The notes under the pieces: generated by a model
What the model was told of the DNA's origin: nothing
The model's input: only the letters and a program-made list of their open reading frames with translations
Database searches by the model: none
Program-made: the position numbers and the translations under genes
Shown here: in pieces, positions 1 to 10,922 of the stretch
Numbering within the stretch: position 1 is the stretch's first letter
Layout: every line of letters starts with the position of its first letter
Origin: Hyphomonadaceae bacterium
Lineage (GTDB): Bacteria; Pseudomonadota; Alphaproteobacteria; Rhizobiales; Hyphomicrobiaceae
Direction: 5' to 3'
NCBI GenBank assembly: GCA_019747815.1
Contig: JAIEQJ010000023.1
Span: forward strand, 97,414 to 161,413
DNA: 64,000 bases

Positions 1-40
1 GCTTCTCGAAGGATTTCTCGCGATCATCGAAGGTGGTCAT
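1..40 (-). CDS. DUF1476 family protein, N-terminal fragment
   Basis: Only the first 13 codons are inside the window; the rest lies to the left. The reverse complement reads ATG then residues MTTFDDREKSFEK, the characteristic opening of small alphaproteobacterial DUF1476 proteins (some annotated as ATP synthase subunit zeta or inhibitor-like). In many Alphaproteobacteria this gene is divergent from purC, as here, which supports the call. The identification rests on 13 residues plus synteny. Confidence 0.7.
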   Translation of the reverse strand, partial: MTTFDDREKSFEK

Positions 41-358
41 CAGGGTCTCCCATCGGGCCTTGCGTGTTCCCGAAGTGTTCTATAAAGATGCTGCGTATGG
101 CCGTTTCAGGGCCGTCATACCCTGAGGTCGCCGGCGAGATCAACCGATGGCTCTCGGGCGGCCGGGTTGTGGAGGCCTTCCGGCGGTCCACATTGTTTCC
201 GACCCGGCCATCGGCTAGTGTCGACGGCACAAATTCCGATGCGGTCCGGACGTTGTTACGCGTTGCAGCGAGAGACTAACGCGCTGCAAAGGAAGGGGAA
301 CGGGCGTCCGGAGCACCGCTCCAGCACACAATAAGTTCGATCGTGGGGACAAGCAGGA
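41..358. other. Divergent intergenic region between DUF1476 gene and purC
   Basis: About 318 bases separate two divergent start codons, so both promoters must lie here. Short open frames on both strands have no recognisable content. I see no riboswitch-like structure and no obvious PurR-type operator. A GGGGA stretch sits about ten bases before the purC ATG and may act as its ribosome binding site. Confidence 0.5.
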
Positions 359-1135
359 ATGAACAAGCGGCGTCGTGTGTACGAGGGCAAGGCCAAGGTG
401 CTCTACGAAGGCCCAGAGCCCGGCACGCTCATCCAGCACTTCAAGGATGATGCGACCGCCTTCAACAACAAGAAGCATGCCCTGATCGAAGGCAAGGGTG
501 TGCTCAACAACCGCATCTCCGAGTACATCTTCACCAAGCTCGCCGAGATCGGCGTGCCCACACATTTCATCCGCCGGCTCAATATGCGCGAGCAATTGAT
601 CCGCGAGGTCGAGATCATTCCCCTCGAGGTCGTGGTGCGCAACGTCGCCGCCGGCTCGATGGCCACGCGCCTTGGCCTGGAGGAGGGCAAGCCGCTCCCG
701 CGCTCGATCATCGAATTCTATTACAAGAACGACGAGCTTGGCGACCCGATGGTGACGGAGGAGCACATCACGGCGTTTGGCTGGGCTACGCCGCAGGAGA
801 TCGATGAGGTCATGGCGCTGGCTCTGCGCGTCAATGACTTCCTCGTCGGGCTGTTCCTGGGCATCGGCATCCGCCTCATCGATTTCAAGATGGAGTTCGG
901 CCGGCAGTGGGACAACGAGCAGATGCACATCCTGCTGGCCGACGAGATCAGCCCCGACTGCTGCCGGCTGTGGGACGTCGCAACGTCCAACAAGCTCGAC
1001 AAGGACCGGTTCCGGCGCGACCTGGGCGGGGTGCTCGAAGCCTATCAGGAAGTCGCCCGCCGACTCGGTGTATTGACGGAGAATCCGCGGCCCAAGGGAA
1101 GCGGACCGGTGTTGGTCAGCTCGAAACCAAACTGA
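359..1135 (+). CDS. purC: Phosphoribosylaminoimidazole-succinocarboxamide synthase (SAICAR synthase)
   Basis: This enzyme joins CAIR and aspartate with ATP to make SAICAR, the eighth step from PRPP in purine synthesis, in the cytosol. The 258-residue product is full length. It shows the N-terminal nucleotide-binding GKAKVLYEG motif, the central [14 protein letters not shown] segment, DFKMEFG, and [14 protein letters not shown], a variant of the family signature [14 protein letters not shown]. It leads the pur cluster, with purS, purQ and purL following on the same strand. About 200 bases separate it from purS. Confidence 0.96.
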   Translation: MNKRRRVYEGKAKVLYEGPEPGTLIQHFKDDATAFNNKKHALIEGKGVLNNRISEYIFTKLAEIGVPTHFIRRLNMREQLIREVEIIPLEVVVRNVAAGSMATRLGLEEGKPLPRSIIEFYYKNDELGDPMVTEEHITAFGWATPQEIDEVMALALRVNDFLVGLFLGIGIRLIDFKMEFGRQWDNEQMHILLADEISPDCCRLWDVATSNKLDKDRFRRDLGGVLEAYQEVARRLGVLTENPRPKGSGPVLVSSKPN

Positions 1136-1343
1136 TTTCGGGTTGGCGAGCATCGCGCTGAGCAAATCTCTGATCGCATGTCAGGCAGGCGCCATCGATC
1201 GGCAAATGCGCCCCAGCGCAACCTCGGCAGCCGGCTGCGGCCCCGACCGACGATATCCGGGCCGGTTGCGGAAACCTCCAGCGAGGGCTTGCGCCGGCTT
1301 GGAAAGCGAGCTACCGCCTGATCTCTTGCATGGAACCAAAGAC

Positions 1344-1586
1344 GTGAAAGCACGCATCAAGATCACTTTGAAGCATGGGGTTCTCGATCCGCAGGGCAAG
1401 GCGATCGAGAACGCGCTTGCCAGTCTCGGCTACCGCGGCATCAACGAGGTGCGCCAGGGCAAATACATCGAGGTCGACCTGGCCGAGCAGGACGAAGCCC
1501 GGGCGCGCGCTCAGGTGGAAGAGATTTGCAAGGACCTCCTCGCCAACACCGTGATCGAGAACTACGCCTACGAGCTGGTAAAATGA
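1344..1586 (+). CDS. purS: Phosphoribosylformylglycinamidine synthase subunit PurS
   Basis: PurS is the small structural subunit that bridges PurL and PurQ in the three-part FGAM synthase. I start it at a GTG (MKARIKITLKHGVLDPQG), giving 80 residues, the usual size; the frame stays open further upstream but that part has no family features. The fold is recognisable from the N-terminal beta strand KARIKITL, the GVLDPQGKAIENAL segment and the C-terminal NTVIENYAYEL. Its stop codon overlaps the next start (ATGA), so translation of the following gene is probably coupled. Confidence 0.93.
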   Translation: MKARIKITLKHGVLDPQGKAIENALASLGYRGINEVRQGKYIEVDLAEQDEARARAQVEEICKDLLANTVIENYAYELVK

Positions 1587-2239
1587 GTGCACATGTGCCC
1601 CGGACCCTGATGCGCGTCCTCCTCGTCGGCGGGCTCGCGATCGGCACGGCGGCGCTCCTCATGCCCGCGGCATTGCCCGCCAACGCCCAGGCGTCGGTCG
1701 CAACGACGACATTCGCCAACCCCCGCTACCACTACACTGTTGCGCTTCCCGCAGGATGCCGGCACGAGGAAGGGCCCGGCACGGTCGATGCCGTCTGTGC
1801 GGCAGACTTCGACCCCGAGCGGAGCGCCCGGGCCAACAGCGCCACCGCCCTGGTGATGGAAGTCGGGGCCGAGACCGTGGCTGGCGATGCCGGCCGCACG
1901 GCAAGCGATCTGGCGCAACGCTACGATGAGGCGGCATTTCGGGAGGAGGTTCCGCAGGCGGTTTGCGGCGAGACCGACAAGGCGCGCGCCCGCATCAACA
2001 ACGTCAAGCAGACCCTCGACGGAGCCAGGGTTGCCTACACGGCGGACGTCATCTGTGCCGAGGTCAGGTTTCTCCAGATCGCCGAGCGGCGTGCTTCCGT
2101 GCGGTATCTGATCGGCCCCGAAGCGCGCTACCGCCTCGTTGCCCGCGCACCGATTGAGGATTTCGAGAAGCACAAGCAGGCGATCGAAGCTTTTTTCGAC
2201 AGCTTCCGCGTGCTGCCGGCGGAGAAGGCGAACCAATGA
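1583..2239 (+). CDS. Exported protein of unknown function inside the pur operon
   Basis: I do not recognise the family. The 218-residue product starts in an ATGA overlap with purS and ends in an ATGA overlap with purQ, so it is embedded in the operon by translational coupling on both sides. The N-terminus (residues 5 to about 35) is a signal peptide: positive residues, a hydrophobic stretch rich in Leu and Ala, and an ANAQA-like cleavage site. The mature part has several Cys residues and alternating polar and hydrophobic strands, with no transmembrane segment. A periplasmic location is inferred. The purine genes themselves are cytosolic, so its role is unclear. Confidence 0.8.
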   Translation: MSAHVPRTLMRVLLVGGLAIGTAALLMPAALPANAQASVATTTFANPRYHYTVALPAGCRHEEGPGTVDAVCAADFDPERSARANSATALVMEVGAETVAGDAGRTASDLAQRYDEAAFREEVPQAVCGETDKARARINNVKQTLDGARVAYTADVICAEVRFLQIAERRASVRYLIGPEARYRLVARAPIEDFEKHKQAIEAFFDSFRVLPAEKANQ

Positions 2240-2925
2240 AATCAGCCGTCGTCGTCTTTCCGGGCTCCAATTGCGATCGCGACGTTAAGGTCGCGCTGGA
2301 GAAGGTCACGGGAGGCCCGGTGCGCATGGTCTGGCACGCCGAGACGGCCATGCCGGCGACGGATCTGATCGTGCTGCCCGGCGGCTTCGCCTATGGCGAC
2401 TACCTGCGCACGGGAGCCATGGCCGCCCACTCTCCCATCATGCGCGATGTGGTGGCAAAGGCGAAGTCCGGCATCCCGGTGCTCGGCATCTGCAACGGGT
2501 TCCAGGTGCTTTGCGAGGCGGGCCTGTTGCCGGGCGTGCTGATGCGCAATGCGTCGCTGAAATTCGTGTGCCGCGACGTGCTGCTCAAGATCGAGCAGAC
2601 CGGCACGCCGTTCACGAGCTGCTTCCAGCAGGGCGAGGTGATCCGCCTGTCCGTTGCCCACGGCGACGGCAACTACTTTGCCGATCGCGCAACGCTCGAG
2701 GCTCTGGAAGCGGACGGCCGCGTCGTGTTCCGTTATGTCGATAAGGCCGGTCAGGCCACGCCTGAGGCCAATCCCAATGGCGCGCAGCACAACATTGCCG
2801 GCATCTGCGATGCGCAGCGGCGTGTGCTCGGGCTGATGCCGCACCCCGAGCGGTTGTTCGAGCCGATGCTCGGTGGCACCGACGGCCGCCGGATCTTCGA
2901 AAGCGTCCTTGCCACCCTGCACTGA
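2236..2925 (+). CDS. purQ: Phosphoribosylformylglycinamidine synthase subunit PurQ (glutaminase)
   Basis: PurQ hydrolyses glutamine and passes ammonia to PurL. The 229-residue class I glutamine amidotransferase begins with the family signature [15 protein letters not shown]. The nucleophile Cys lies in [17 protein letters not shown], the HGDGNYF segment is present, and the His and Glu of the triad are in LMPHPER near the C-terminus. Its ATG overlaps the stop of the preceding exported-protein gene. PurL follows after an inserted LysE-type gene. Confidence 0.96.
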   Translation: MKSAVVVFPGSNCDRDVKVALEKVTGGPVRMVWHAETAMPATDLIVLPGGFAYGDYLRTGAMAAHSPIMRDVVAKAKSGIPVLGICNGFQVLCEAGLLPGVLMRNASLKFVCRDVLLKIEQTGTPFTSCFQQGEVIRLSVAHGDGNYFADRATLEALEADGRVVFRYVDKAGQATPEANPNGAQHNIAGICDAQRRVLGLMPHPERLFEPMLGGTDGRRIFESVLATLH

Positions 2926-2934
2926 GCCCCGGCA

Positions 2935-3576
2935 GTGTCGTTCGTCCCCGAAGCCTCCGTCTTGCTGGCCTATTCGGTCGCGTGCCTGGTGTTGTTCGTC
3001 ACGCCCGGCCCCGACATGAGCCTGTTCCTGGCCAAGACGCTCACCAGCGGGCGCCGCGCGGGCCTGGCGGCGATGACCGGGGCGATGCTTGGGTGCATCG
3101 TGCATTCCCTGCTGGCGGCCTTCGGGATCTCCGCGCTCATCGCTGCCTCGCCCGCCGCCTTCCTTGCCCTCAAGATCGCAGGGGCGCTCTATCTCTTGTG
3201 GCTTGCCGTCGATGCCGTGCGCAACGGGTCGGTCGTCAATCTTTCCGCATCCCAACCCGCACCCGCATCGGTCTGGCGCACCCTGATGCTGGGCCTCAGC
3301 ATCAATCTGACGAATCCCAAGATTGTCCTCTTCTTCGTGACCTTCCTGCCTCAATTCATCGATGCGCAGGATGCGCATGCTGCCGGCAAGCTGCTGTTCC
3401 TGGGCCTCTATTTCGTGGTGCTCACCTACCCCCTGGCGGTGCTGTTGATCCTTGGCGCCGAGCACCTGCAACGGGGCCTGCAGCGCAGGCCCCGCATGCT
3501 GCGGGCCATCGACTGGCTGTTCGCCGGGGTCTTCAGCGCCTTTGCCGTGCGCATTCTTGCCATGCAGGACCGGTGA
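2935..3576 (+). CDS. LysE/RhtB family amino-acid exporter
   Basis: A 213-residue inner-membrane protein with about six hydrophobic segments. The family signature is clear: VTPGPDM near residue 25, a glycine-rich second helix (AAMTGAMLGCIVHSLLAAFG), and the NLTNPKIVLFFVTFLPQF motif in the second half. It should export an amino acid or homoserine-lactone-like compound by proton antiport; the substrate cannot be read from sequence. The start is a GTG nine bases after purQ, so it is probably co-transcribed with purQ. Its position between purQ and purL is unusual. Confidence 0.88.
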   Translation: MSFVPEASVLLAYSVACLVLFVTPGPDMSLFLAKTLTSGRRAGLAAMTGAMLGCIVHSLLAAFGISALIAASPAAFLALKIAGALYLLWLAVDAVRNGSVVNLSASQPAPASVWRTLMLGLSINLTNPKIVLFFVTFLPQFIDAQDAHAAGKLLFLGLYFVVLTYPLAVLLILGAEHLQRGLQRRPRMLRAIDWLFAGVFSAFAVRILAMQDR

Positions 3577-3744
3577 GGGCATTTCGCCTCGTCCCGCCCC
3601 ATACGGCCCTTATTGCGAGCTTGCGACCCTGGCGTCGGCGGGCGACAAGGCCTGTGAGCGCGTCACCGGCGACATAGGACTCTTCGCGATCCGGCCGCTA
3701 TAAGTTCGCTCCACGCTTGAGATTCCTTCCCCGAGAGCCATTGA

Positions 3745-5955
<2,211 letters not shown>

Positions 5956-6095
5956 GGCACCGCCCGAGCGTTCCTCTAATGTTCTTGCGCGGCCAGAACC
6001 GGAGCGCTAGAATCGAACAATGATCGAGAGCAAAGGCAAGGCGCATACGCACGTGTTAGTCGCCCGCTGCACACCGACGAAGGACGCCTGACGCC

Positions 6096-6332
6096 ATGCC
6101 AATGGACGCCAAGGACATCGAGCAGCTCATCAAGGAGCGTTTTCCCGAGGCTCAGGTGACGATCAAGGATCTGGCCGGGGATGGCGATCACTACGCCGCG
6201 CATGTGGTCGCCAAGGAGTTCGCTGGCAAGACCCGGGTGCAGCAGCACAAGATGGTCTACGACGCCCTGCAGGGCCGCATGGGCGGGGTTTTGCACGCCC
6301 TTGCCCTCACCACGGCGCCGCCCAAAGATTGA
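6096..6332 (+). CDS. BolA family protein (iron-sulfur/redox partner of monothiol glutaredoxin)
   Basis: A 78-residue BolA/YrbA-type protein. The family core GDGDHYAAHVV, followed by FAGKTRVQQHKMVYDAL, is intact, including the conserved His residues used to bind a [2Fe-2S] cluster together with a monothiol glutaredoxin. The glutaredoxin gene lies about 100 bases downstream on the same strand, the usual pairing. It likely acts in iron-sulfur trafficking or iron sensing in the cytosol. The C-terminus is slightly extended after LHALALTT. Confidence 0.93.
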   Translation: MPMDAKDIEQLIKERFPEAQVTIKDLAGDGDHYAAHVVAKEFAGKTRVQQHKMVYDALQGRMGGVLHALALTTAPPKD

Positions 6333-6435
6333 CTTTGCCGCGCCATTACCCACATGTTCTCGCGTCACTCGGGGCCCAGTGGACCCCTTGGCTCGCGGCC
6401 GCCGATCGGCCGCGAATCCTGAAGAAAGGTTGCGC

Positions 6436-6786
6436 ATGAGCGAGCAAGCCGTTCACGACTGGATCCGCAAGACCGTGGCCAACAGCGATGTGGTTCTCTT
6501 CATGAAGGGGACGCAGAACTTTCCCCAATGCGGCTTCTCTGCCCAGGTCGCTCAGATCCTTGGTCACTTGGGCGTCACCTACAAGGACGTGAATGTCCTG
6601 GAGGATATGGGCATCCGCGAGGGCATCAAGACATTCTCCAACTGGCCCACCATCCCCCAGCTTTACATCAAGGGCGAGTTCGTGGGCGGCTGTGACATCA
6701 TCCGCGAGATGTTCCAGGAAGGCGAACTGCAGCAGCTGCTGGACGAGAAGGGCGTGTCTCACGGCAAGGCGACGCTGACCGCATAG
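6436..6786 (+). CDS. grxD: Monothiol glutaredoxin, Grx4/GrxD type
   Basis: A 116-residue monothiol glutaredoxin that carries and delivers [2Fe-2S] clusters, usually as a heterodimer with BolA. The active site is PQCGFSAQV (CGFS). Other family marks are VVLFMKGTQNFPQ, TFSNWPTIPQLYIKGEF and GGCDIIREMFQEGEL. The ATG at 6436 follows a GAAAGG-like ribosome binding site and gives the standard MSEQ-type N-terminus; the open frame upstream overlaps bolA in another frame and is not coding. Confidence 0.95.
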   Translation: MSEQAVHDWIRKTVANSDVVLFMKGTQNFPQCGFSAQVAQILGHLGVTYKDVNVLEDMGIREGIKTFSNWPTIPQLYIKGEFVGGCDIIREMFQEGELQQLLDEKGVSHGKATLTA

Positions 6787-6903
6787 GCCGACCGGCCCGC
6801 CGCGGATACCGTTCGCAAAGCTCCTGCCAATACCCGACATAATCCCGCCGCCTGTCCGCCTAGGATGGCGGCGTTGCTTTTTGCGGGAACGGCAGGTTGC
6901 AGG

Positions 6904-7968
6904 ATGCTGGGGGGCCGTCGCTTCTTGTTGAGCCTGGCATTGGTGGGGGCCAGCGTGTGCCTGGCGCTCGGCGTCAGTCTGCCCATCATCAAGTTGACCA
7001 AGTTCGTGTTCTTCACCTACGAGCACTCGCTCATCTCCACGGTCAACGCCCTGATCCGTTCCGGCCAGATTTTTCTCGGCATCACGGTGCTGGTCTTCTC
7101 CATCCTGCTGCCCATCCTGAAGCTGCTGTACCTGCTGTTGCTGTCGACGTTGCCGCGGCGCGAGGTCAGCCGCATGTCGCGCCAGCTGCGCGCACTGGAA
7201 TGGCTCGGCAAGTGGTCCATGCACGATGTGCTCGTGCTCTCGCTGTCGATTTTCTTCATCAAGAGCCAAGGCGTGTATGACGCCAAAAGCCTCAACGGCG
7301 TCTACTTCTTCACGGCCGCCGTTCTTCTGATGATCCTTGCCTACGCCTGGCTGCGCGGCGACGTCACCGCGTCGCAGGCTCCGCGCCCTGTGCCCATGCG
7401 GAGGGCTGCACAGTCCTCGACCTTGCGCAACTTCGCCTTCAGCTTCCTGATCATTCTGGCGACGGTGTTCTTTGCGCTGGGCGTCATGCTGCCCGCAATC
7501 CGCTTCACGACCGTGTACGTGTGGACCAACCAGCACTCGGTCGCCACCATCATCTGGGCGCTCTACAAGAACGAGGAGTTCTTCCTCTGCTTCGTGATCT
7601 TCATGTTCTCGATCTTCTTCCCCTTCATGAAGCTGTTCTACCTGCTCACCCTTGTCACCTCTCCCGACATGCCGCAGGACTTCCGCTCCCGATCGATCTC
7701 GGTCATGGAGTGGCTCGGCCGCTATTCAATGACGGACGTGATGGTGCTGGCTTTGATGATCTTCTACATCAATGCCTCGGGGTATTCCGAAGCCTCGGTT
7801 CTGCCCGGCGTCTACTTCTTCGCGGCCTCCGCGCTGATGACGATGTTCGCCTACGGCTGGGCGAACTCGGTGGGGCCCGGCGTTTCCCAGCCGGCCAGCC
7901 TGCAGGCGCGGCTGGCCGAGCTTGCGCCCACCGCCGTCCCGCCGGGGGAGCGGCTCGTGCAACGGTAG
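6904..7968 (+). CDS. PqiA-family integral membrane protein with internal duplication
   Basis: A roughly 354-residue protein (an ATG at 6865 would add 13 residues) with about eight hydrophobic segments arranged as two similar halves. Each half ends in a repeated motif: LEWLGKWSMHDVLVLSLSIF and MEWLGRYSMTDVMVLALMIF. This EWLG-(K/R)-(W/Y)-SM-D-V pattern is typical of paraquat-inducible protein A domains. Classical PqiA proteins carry zinc-ribbon cysteines before each half; none is visible here, and no MCE-domain partner (PqiB) lies nearby. A role in envelope lipid transport is inferred only from the family. Confidence 0.82.
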   Translation: MLGGRRFLLSLALVGASVCLALGVSLPIIKLTKFVFFTYEHSLISTVNALIRSGQIFLGITVLVFSILLPILKLLYLLLLSTLPRREVSRMSRQLRALEWLGKWSMHDVLVLSLSIFFIKSQGVYDAKSLNGVYFFTAAVLLMILAYAWLRGDVTASQAPRPVPMRRAAQSSTLRNFAFSFLIILATVFFALGVMLPAIRFTTVYVWTNQHSVATIIWALYKNEEFFLCFVIFMFSIFFPFMKLFYLLTLVTSPDMPQDFRSRSISVMEWLGRYSMTDVMVLALMIFYINASGYSEASVLPGVYFFAASALMTMFAYGWANSVGPGVSQPASLQARLAELAPTAVPPGERLVQR

Positions 7969-8001
7969 GCGGCAAGGGTCCGCCGCTGCGCGCAAAGCAA
8001 A

Positions 8002-8025
8002 AAGGCCGCCCACACGAGCGGCCTT
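8002..8025 (-). terminator. Rho-independent terminator of rpsD
   Basis: A perfect 8-base stem, AAGGCCGC and GCGGCCTT, flanks an 8-base loop. On the minus strand the second arm runs into TTTTTGCTTTG. It lies about 20 bases after the rpsD stop codon. The gene on the other strand ends at 7968, so the hairpin may also stop readthrough from that side. Confidence 0.8.
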
Positions 8026-8047
8026 CGGCGCCAAAACGGCAAAACCG

Positions 8048-8665
8048 CTACCGGCTGTAGAACTCGACCACCAGATTCGGCTCCATGTGCACCGGGAACG
8101 GCACCTCGCTCAAACCCGGCACGCGCACCAGCTTGGCCGTCATCTTGCTGTGATCCACCTCGACATAGTCGGGCACGTCGCGCTCGGTGCTCTTGATGGC
8201 TTCGAGCAGCAGGGCCATTTGCTTGCCCTTCTCCTTGACCTCGACCAGATCGCCGACCCGGCAGCGGAAACTCGGGATATTCACCCGCCGGCCGTTCACC
8301 GTCACGTGCCCGTGGCTCACGAACTGCCGTGCGGCAAATACGGTTGGGACGAACTTGGCGCGGTACACGATCGCATCCAGCCGGCGCTCCAGCAGCCCGA
8401 TCAGATGCTCGGACGTGGAGCCCTTGAAGCGGCGGGCCTCCTCGTAGACGCGCCTGAACTGGCGCTCGCCGACGTTGCCATAGTAGCGCTTCAGCTTCTG
8501 CTTGGCCTGCAGCTGCTGGCCGTAGTCGGAAAGCTTGGCTGTACGCCGTTCGCCGTGTTGGCCCGGGCGCGATTCGCGCTTGTTGAGCGGGCTCTTGGCG
8601 CGACCCCAGAGCTTCTGCCCCAGGCGGCGATCAATCTTGTACTTGGCGCGAATGCGCTTCGTCAT
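8048..8665 (-). CDS. rpsD: 30S ribosomal protein S4
   Basis: S4 is a primary 16S rRNA-binding protein of the small subunit. The 205-residue product has the expected alphaproteobacterial opening [21 protein letters not shown]. The S4 RNA-binding domain in the second half includes [39 protein letters not shown] (shown here only to mark its extent from RRLDAIV to VNIPS). It ends in VVEFYSR. As often in this group it is a single-gene unit near the bolA-grx pair rather than part of the alpha operon, with its own terminator. Confidence 0.97.
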   Translation of the reverse strand: MTKRIRAKYKIDRRLGQKLWGRAKSPLNKRESRPGQHGERRTAKLSDYGQQLQAKQKLKRYYGNVGERQFRRVYEEARRFKGSTSEHLIGLLERRLDAIVYRAKFVPTVFAARQFVSHGHVTVNGRRVNIPSFRCRVGDLVEVKEKGKQMALLLEAIKSTERDVPDYVEVDHSKMTAKLVRVPGLSEVPFPVHMEPNLVVEFYSR

Positions 8666-8730
8666 CGTGACACTCCAAAGTCGTGAAGAATACGGGATAG
8701 GCTAGGTTGTAGAGCACCCCTTCCTCTGCC

Positions 8731-8746
8731 CCTGGGATATCCCGGG
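8731..8746. promoter_or_regulatory. Near-perfect palindrome upstream of rpsD
   Basis: CCTGGGATATCCCGGG is a 16-base near-palindrome with one mismatched pair, about 65 bases before the rpsD start in the 238-base gap between rpsD and the next minus-strand gene. It could be an operator or an RNA hairpin in the rpsD leader. No known protein site is matched with confidence. Confidence 0.25.
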
Positions 8747-8903
8747 GACTGACAGGCACCAGCCCTGCCCGGCCAAAAGCCCAAGCACCAGCCGACACCA
8801 CAGGTGTGCAGACACTGCGGACCCAACCGGCCCGCGAGGCGCGTTATACCGGATAGCGGGCCAGCGTCAATGTCCCGCCGCCCGAGGCGCTATTGCCGCA
8901 GGG

Positions 8904-9596
8904 CTACTTCTTCTGCGTCCCGGTTTTGACCGGCTCGGCGGTCTTTGCGGCCGGCGGGGGGGCCGAATTGATGTAGGCGACAATCTGCGTCTTGATCCGT
9001 TGGCGCTCGGTTTCGGTGCAGCTCTCGGCCTTGCTGCCCCCTTTCGCATCCCTGACCACGACCTGCTTGTCGCCTTCCTTCTCGACAATCTGCACCTTGC
9101 CGGTCAGCGTCATGACCGTGAAGAGATGTAGCTGGCTGATGTAGAGAAGCTGCTGATCGGTCCAGGTCGCCTTGGCCTCCTCGCGGCGCATGAGCGTCTG
9201 ATAGTTGGCGCGCTGCTCCTCGATCAGCTCACACACCTGCGCATAGGCCGTCAGCCGCGCCACCCGAATGACCTCGCGCGCCACGTCGACCGCGACGATC
9301 ACATCTTTGGGCTTGGTCTTGTCGACCTCGATCGTCTTGCCGTCGGGAGCCGTGAACTTGGGCGGCGTCAGCGCCCAGGCATACTGCATCAGCAGCTGGA
9401 CGGACTTCTCGCTGAGCTCCTTGTTCTGCGCCAGCGCAGAGCCGCTGCCGGCCGCAGCAAGCAACACCGCAAGCGCCAAGCCTGCGGCAACCGTCCCGCA
9501 CCTGCCGATCTTGCCCCAGCCCCTCTTGCTCAAGCCCGCCCCCATGGGTTCTCTGGCCTCGTCCGAGTTGGTCTTGTGATGAGTTGTTGAGCGCAT
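8904..9596 (-). CDS. Exported protein of unknown function
   Basis: I do not recognise the family. The frame gives 230 residues from 9596; an ATG at 9545 (MGAGLSKRG) would give 213 and a more conventional signal peptide: basic KRGWGK, a hydrophobic core LALAVLLAAAGSGSALA, and a cleavage site before QNK. The mature domain is mainly helical and charged, with two cysteines (QVCELIEEQ and ESCTETERQ) that could form a disulfide. The tail is rich in Pro, Ala and Lys. It lies alone between rpsD and the trmJ-like gene. A periplasmic location is inferred. Confidence 0.75.
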   Translation of the reverse strand: MRSTTHHKTNSDEAREPMGAGLSKRGWGKIGRCGTVAAGLALAVLLAAAGSGSALAQNKELSEKSVQLLMQYAWALTPPKFTAPDGKTIEVDKTKPKDVIVAVDVAREVIRVARLTAYAQVCELIEEQRANYQTLMRREEAKATWTDQQLLYISQLHLFTVMTLTGKVQIVEKEGDKQVVVRDAKGGSKAESCTETERQRIKTQIVAYINSAPPPAAKTAEPVKTGTQKK

Positions 9597-9637
9597 CGCT
9601 CGGGGGAAAAGGAGGCATAACTAAGGCAAGGCCCAGC

Positions 9638-10885
9638 CTATCGCCGGGGATTCACCAATGCCTTGACGATTCCGCGCAAGGTGCGGATTTCCTGCTCCGT
9701 CGCGCCCATGCGGACGAACATCGAACGCAGGTTCTGGACCACGCTCGGGCGTTTCTCAGGTGCGGTGAAAAAGCCGTTGGCATCAAGCTCCCGCTCCAAA
9801 TGCTCAAAGAATCCCATGAGTTCCTCGCGACTCGCCGGCGGCGAGCCGCGCGTCCTGAGGCCCGGCTGCAGAGGCTCCTCATAGGTGGTGACCCGGCCCA
9901 AGGTGCCCCCGCCTCCCTGCTTCATCCATTCATAGCTCAGCAGCAGCACCGCCTGTGCCAGATTGAGGGATGCAAAATTGGGATTGACGGGCGCCATCAC
10001 CACGGCGTCCGCATTGGCCACCTCTCCGGTCTCCAACCCGTTGCGCTCCGGTCCAAAAATGATCCCGCACCGCTGGCCCTCCGCCAGCCTCCGACGCATC
10101 TCCTGGACTGCCTGCTCGGGCGTGAGCACGGGCTTGGCCAGATCGCGCTGCCGCGCGCTGGTAGCGCAGACCCATTGCAGACCGCCCAGCGCGTCCTTGA
10201 AGCTGGCAAAGGCCTGCGCACCGTCGATGATGAAATTGGCGCCCGAGGCCGCAATGCGCGCCTTGTCGTTGGGCCAGCCGTCGCGCGGCGCAACCAGGCG
10301 CAGATGCTCCAGCCCGAAGTTTGCCATGGCGCGGGCCACCATGCCGATGTTGTCGGCGAGTTGCGGGCGCACCAGGATCAGAACCGGGCTCTGTTCGCTG
10401 CCGGCCGGCGGCGCACCGGTCTGGCCGGCGCGGCGAATGCCGTGGCGCAGCTTGCGCAGCACGCGGCGCGCCCAGAACCAATACTCCACCCCGGACCAAG
10501 TGGCCGCAAGGTGCTCGAGGCTTTGCGCCCTCAAAATGCCGCTGCCGGTTCCTGGAATGCGGAGGGCGGAATCCGCGCAGGTGACCTCCGCGTACTGCGC
10601 CACGAAATCGTCGAACGACCTGAGACCAAGCTTCTCCGTCCGCAGCCGGCAGCCTGGACAGGTGGCAGCGTCGGCCTTGCAGCGCTGCTCCGCGCAGTAG
10701 ACGAGAACAGGCTCGAGCGCGGCATGGTCGAGGCCGGCGGAGGACCAGCGCGCCAGTGCTGCGCCGATGCCCTCTTCATGCGCGGTGTCGACAATACCCG
10801 CCACCGGAACACCCGCGCCGGCCACAACAGGCATCCTGCCGTCGGCCTTCTCCTCGGCGATGATCGTGCACGGGCTTTGGCTCAC
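9638..10885 (-). CDS. TrmJ-like tRNA 2'-O-methyltransferase with an N-terminal DUF433-like and Cys-rich extension
   Basis: The C-terminal part (from about residue 165) is a SPOUT-class tRNA/rRNA methyltransferase of the TrmJ type, which methylates the ribose at tRNA position 32. Its knot motifs are clear: NIGMVARAMANFGL, IIFGPERNGLETGEVANAD and PVNPNFASLNLAQAVLLLSY. The first 165 residues are extra. Within them, GVPVAGIVDTAHEEGIG to LEPVLVYCAEQ resembles a DUF433 helix-turn-helix domain, followed by C-x4-C-x6-C-x2-C (YCAEQRC to CPGCR), a possible zinc site. The frame is unbroken, so this appears to be a real fusion, though an internal start for the enzyme alone cannot be excluded. The enzyme call is firm; the N-terminal call is tentative. 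Confidence 0.88.
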   Translation of the reverse strand: MSQSPCTIIAEEKADGRMPVVAGAGVPVAGIVDTAHEEGIGAALARWSSAGLDHAALEPVLVYCAEQRCKADAATCPGCRLRTEKLGLRSFDDFVAQYAEVTCADSALRIPGTGSGILRAQSLEHLAATWSGVEYWFWARRVLRKLRHGIRRAGQTGAPPAGSEQSPVLILVRPQLADNIGMVARAMANFGLEHLRLVAPRDGWPNDKARIAASGANFIIDGAQAFASFKDALGGLQWVCATSARQRDLAKPVLTPEQAVQEMRRRLAEGQRCGIIFGPERNGLETGEVANADAVVMAPVNPNFASLNLAQAVLLLSYEWMKQGGGGTLGRVTTYEEPLQPGLRTRGSPPASREELMGFFEHLERELDANGFFTAPEKRPSVVQNLRSMFVRMGATEQEIRTLRGIVKALVNPRR

Positions 10886-10922
10886 GGTTCTTGGGCTCCT
10901 ATGGCGCCGAACCTGGCCGGCG

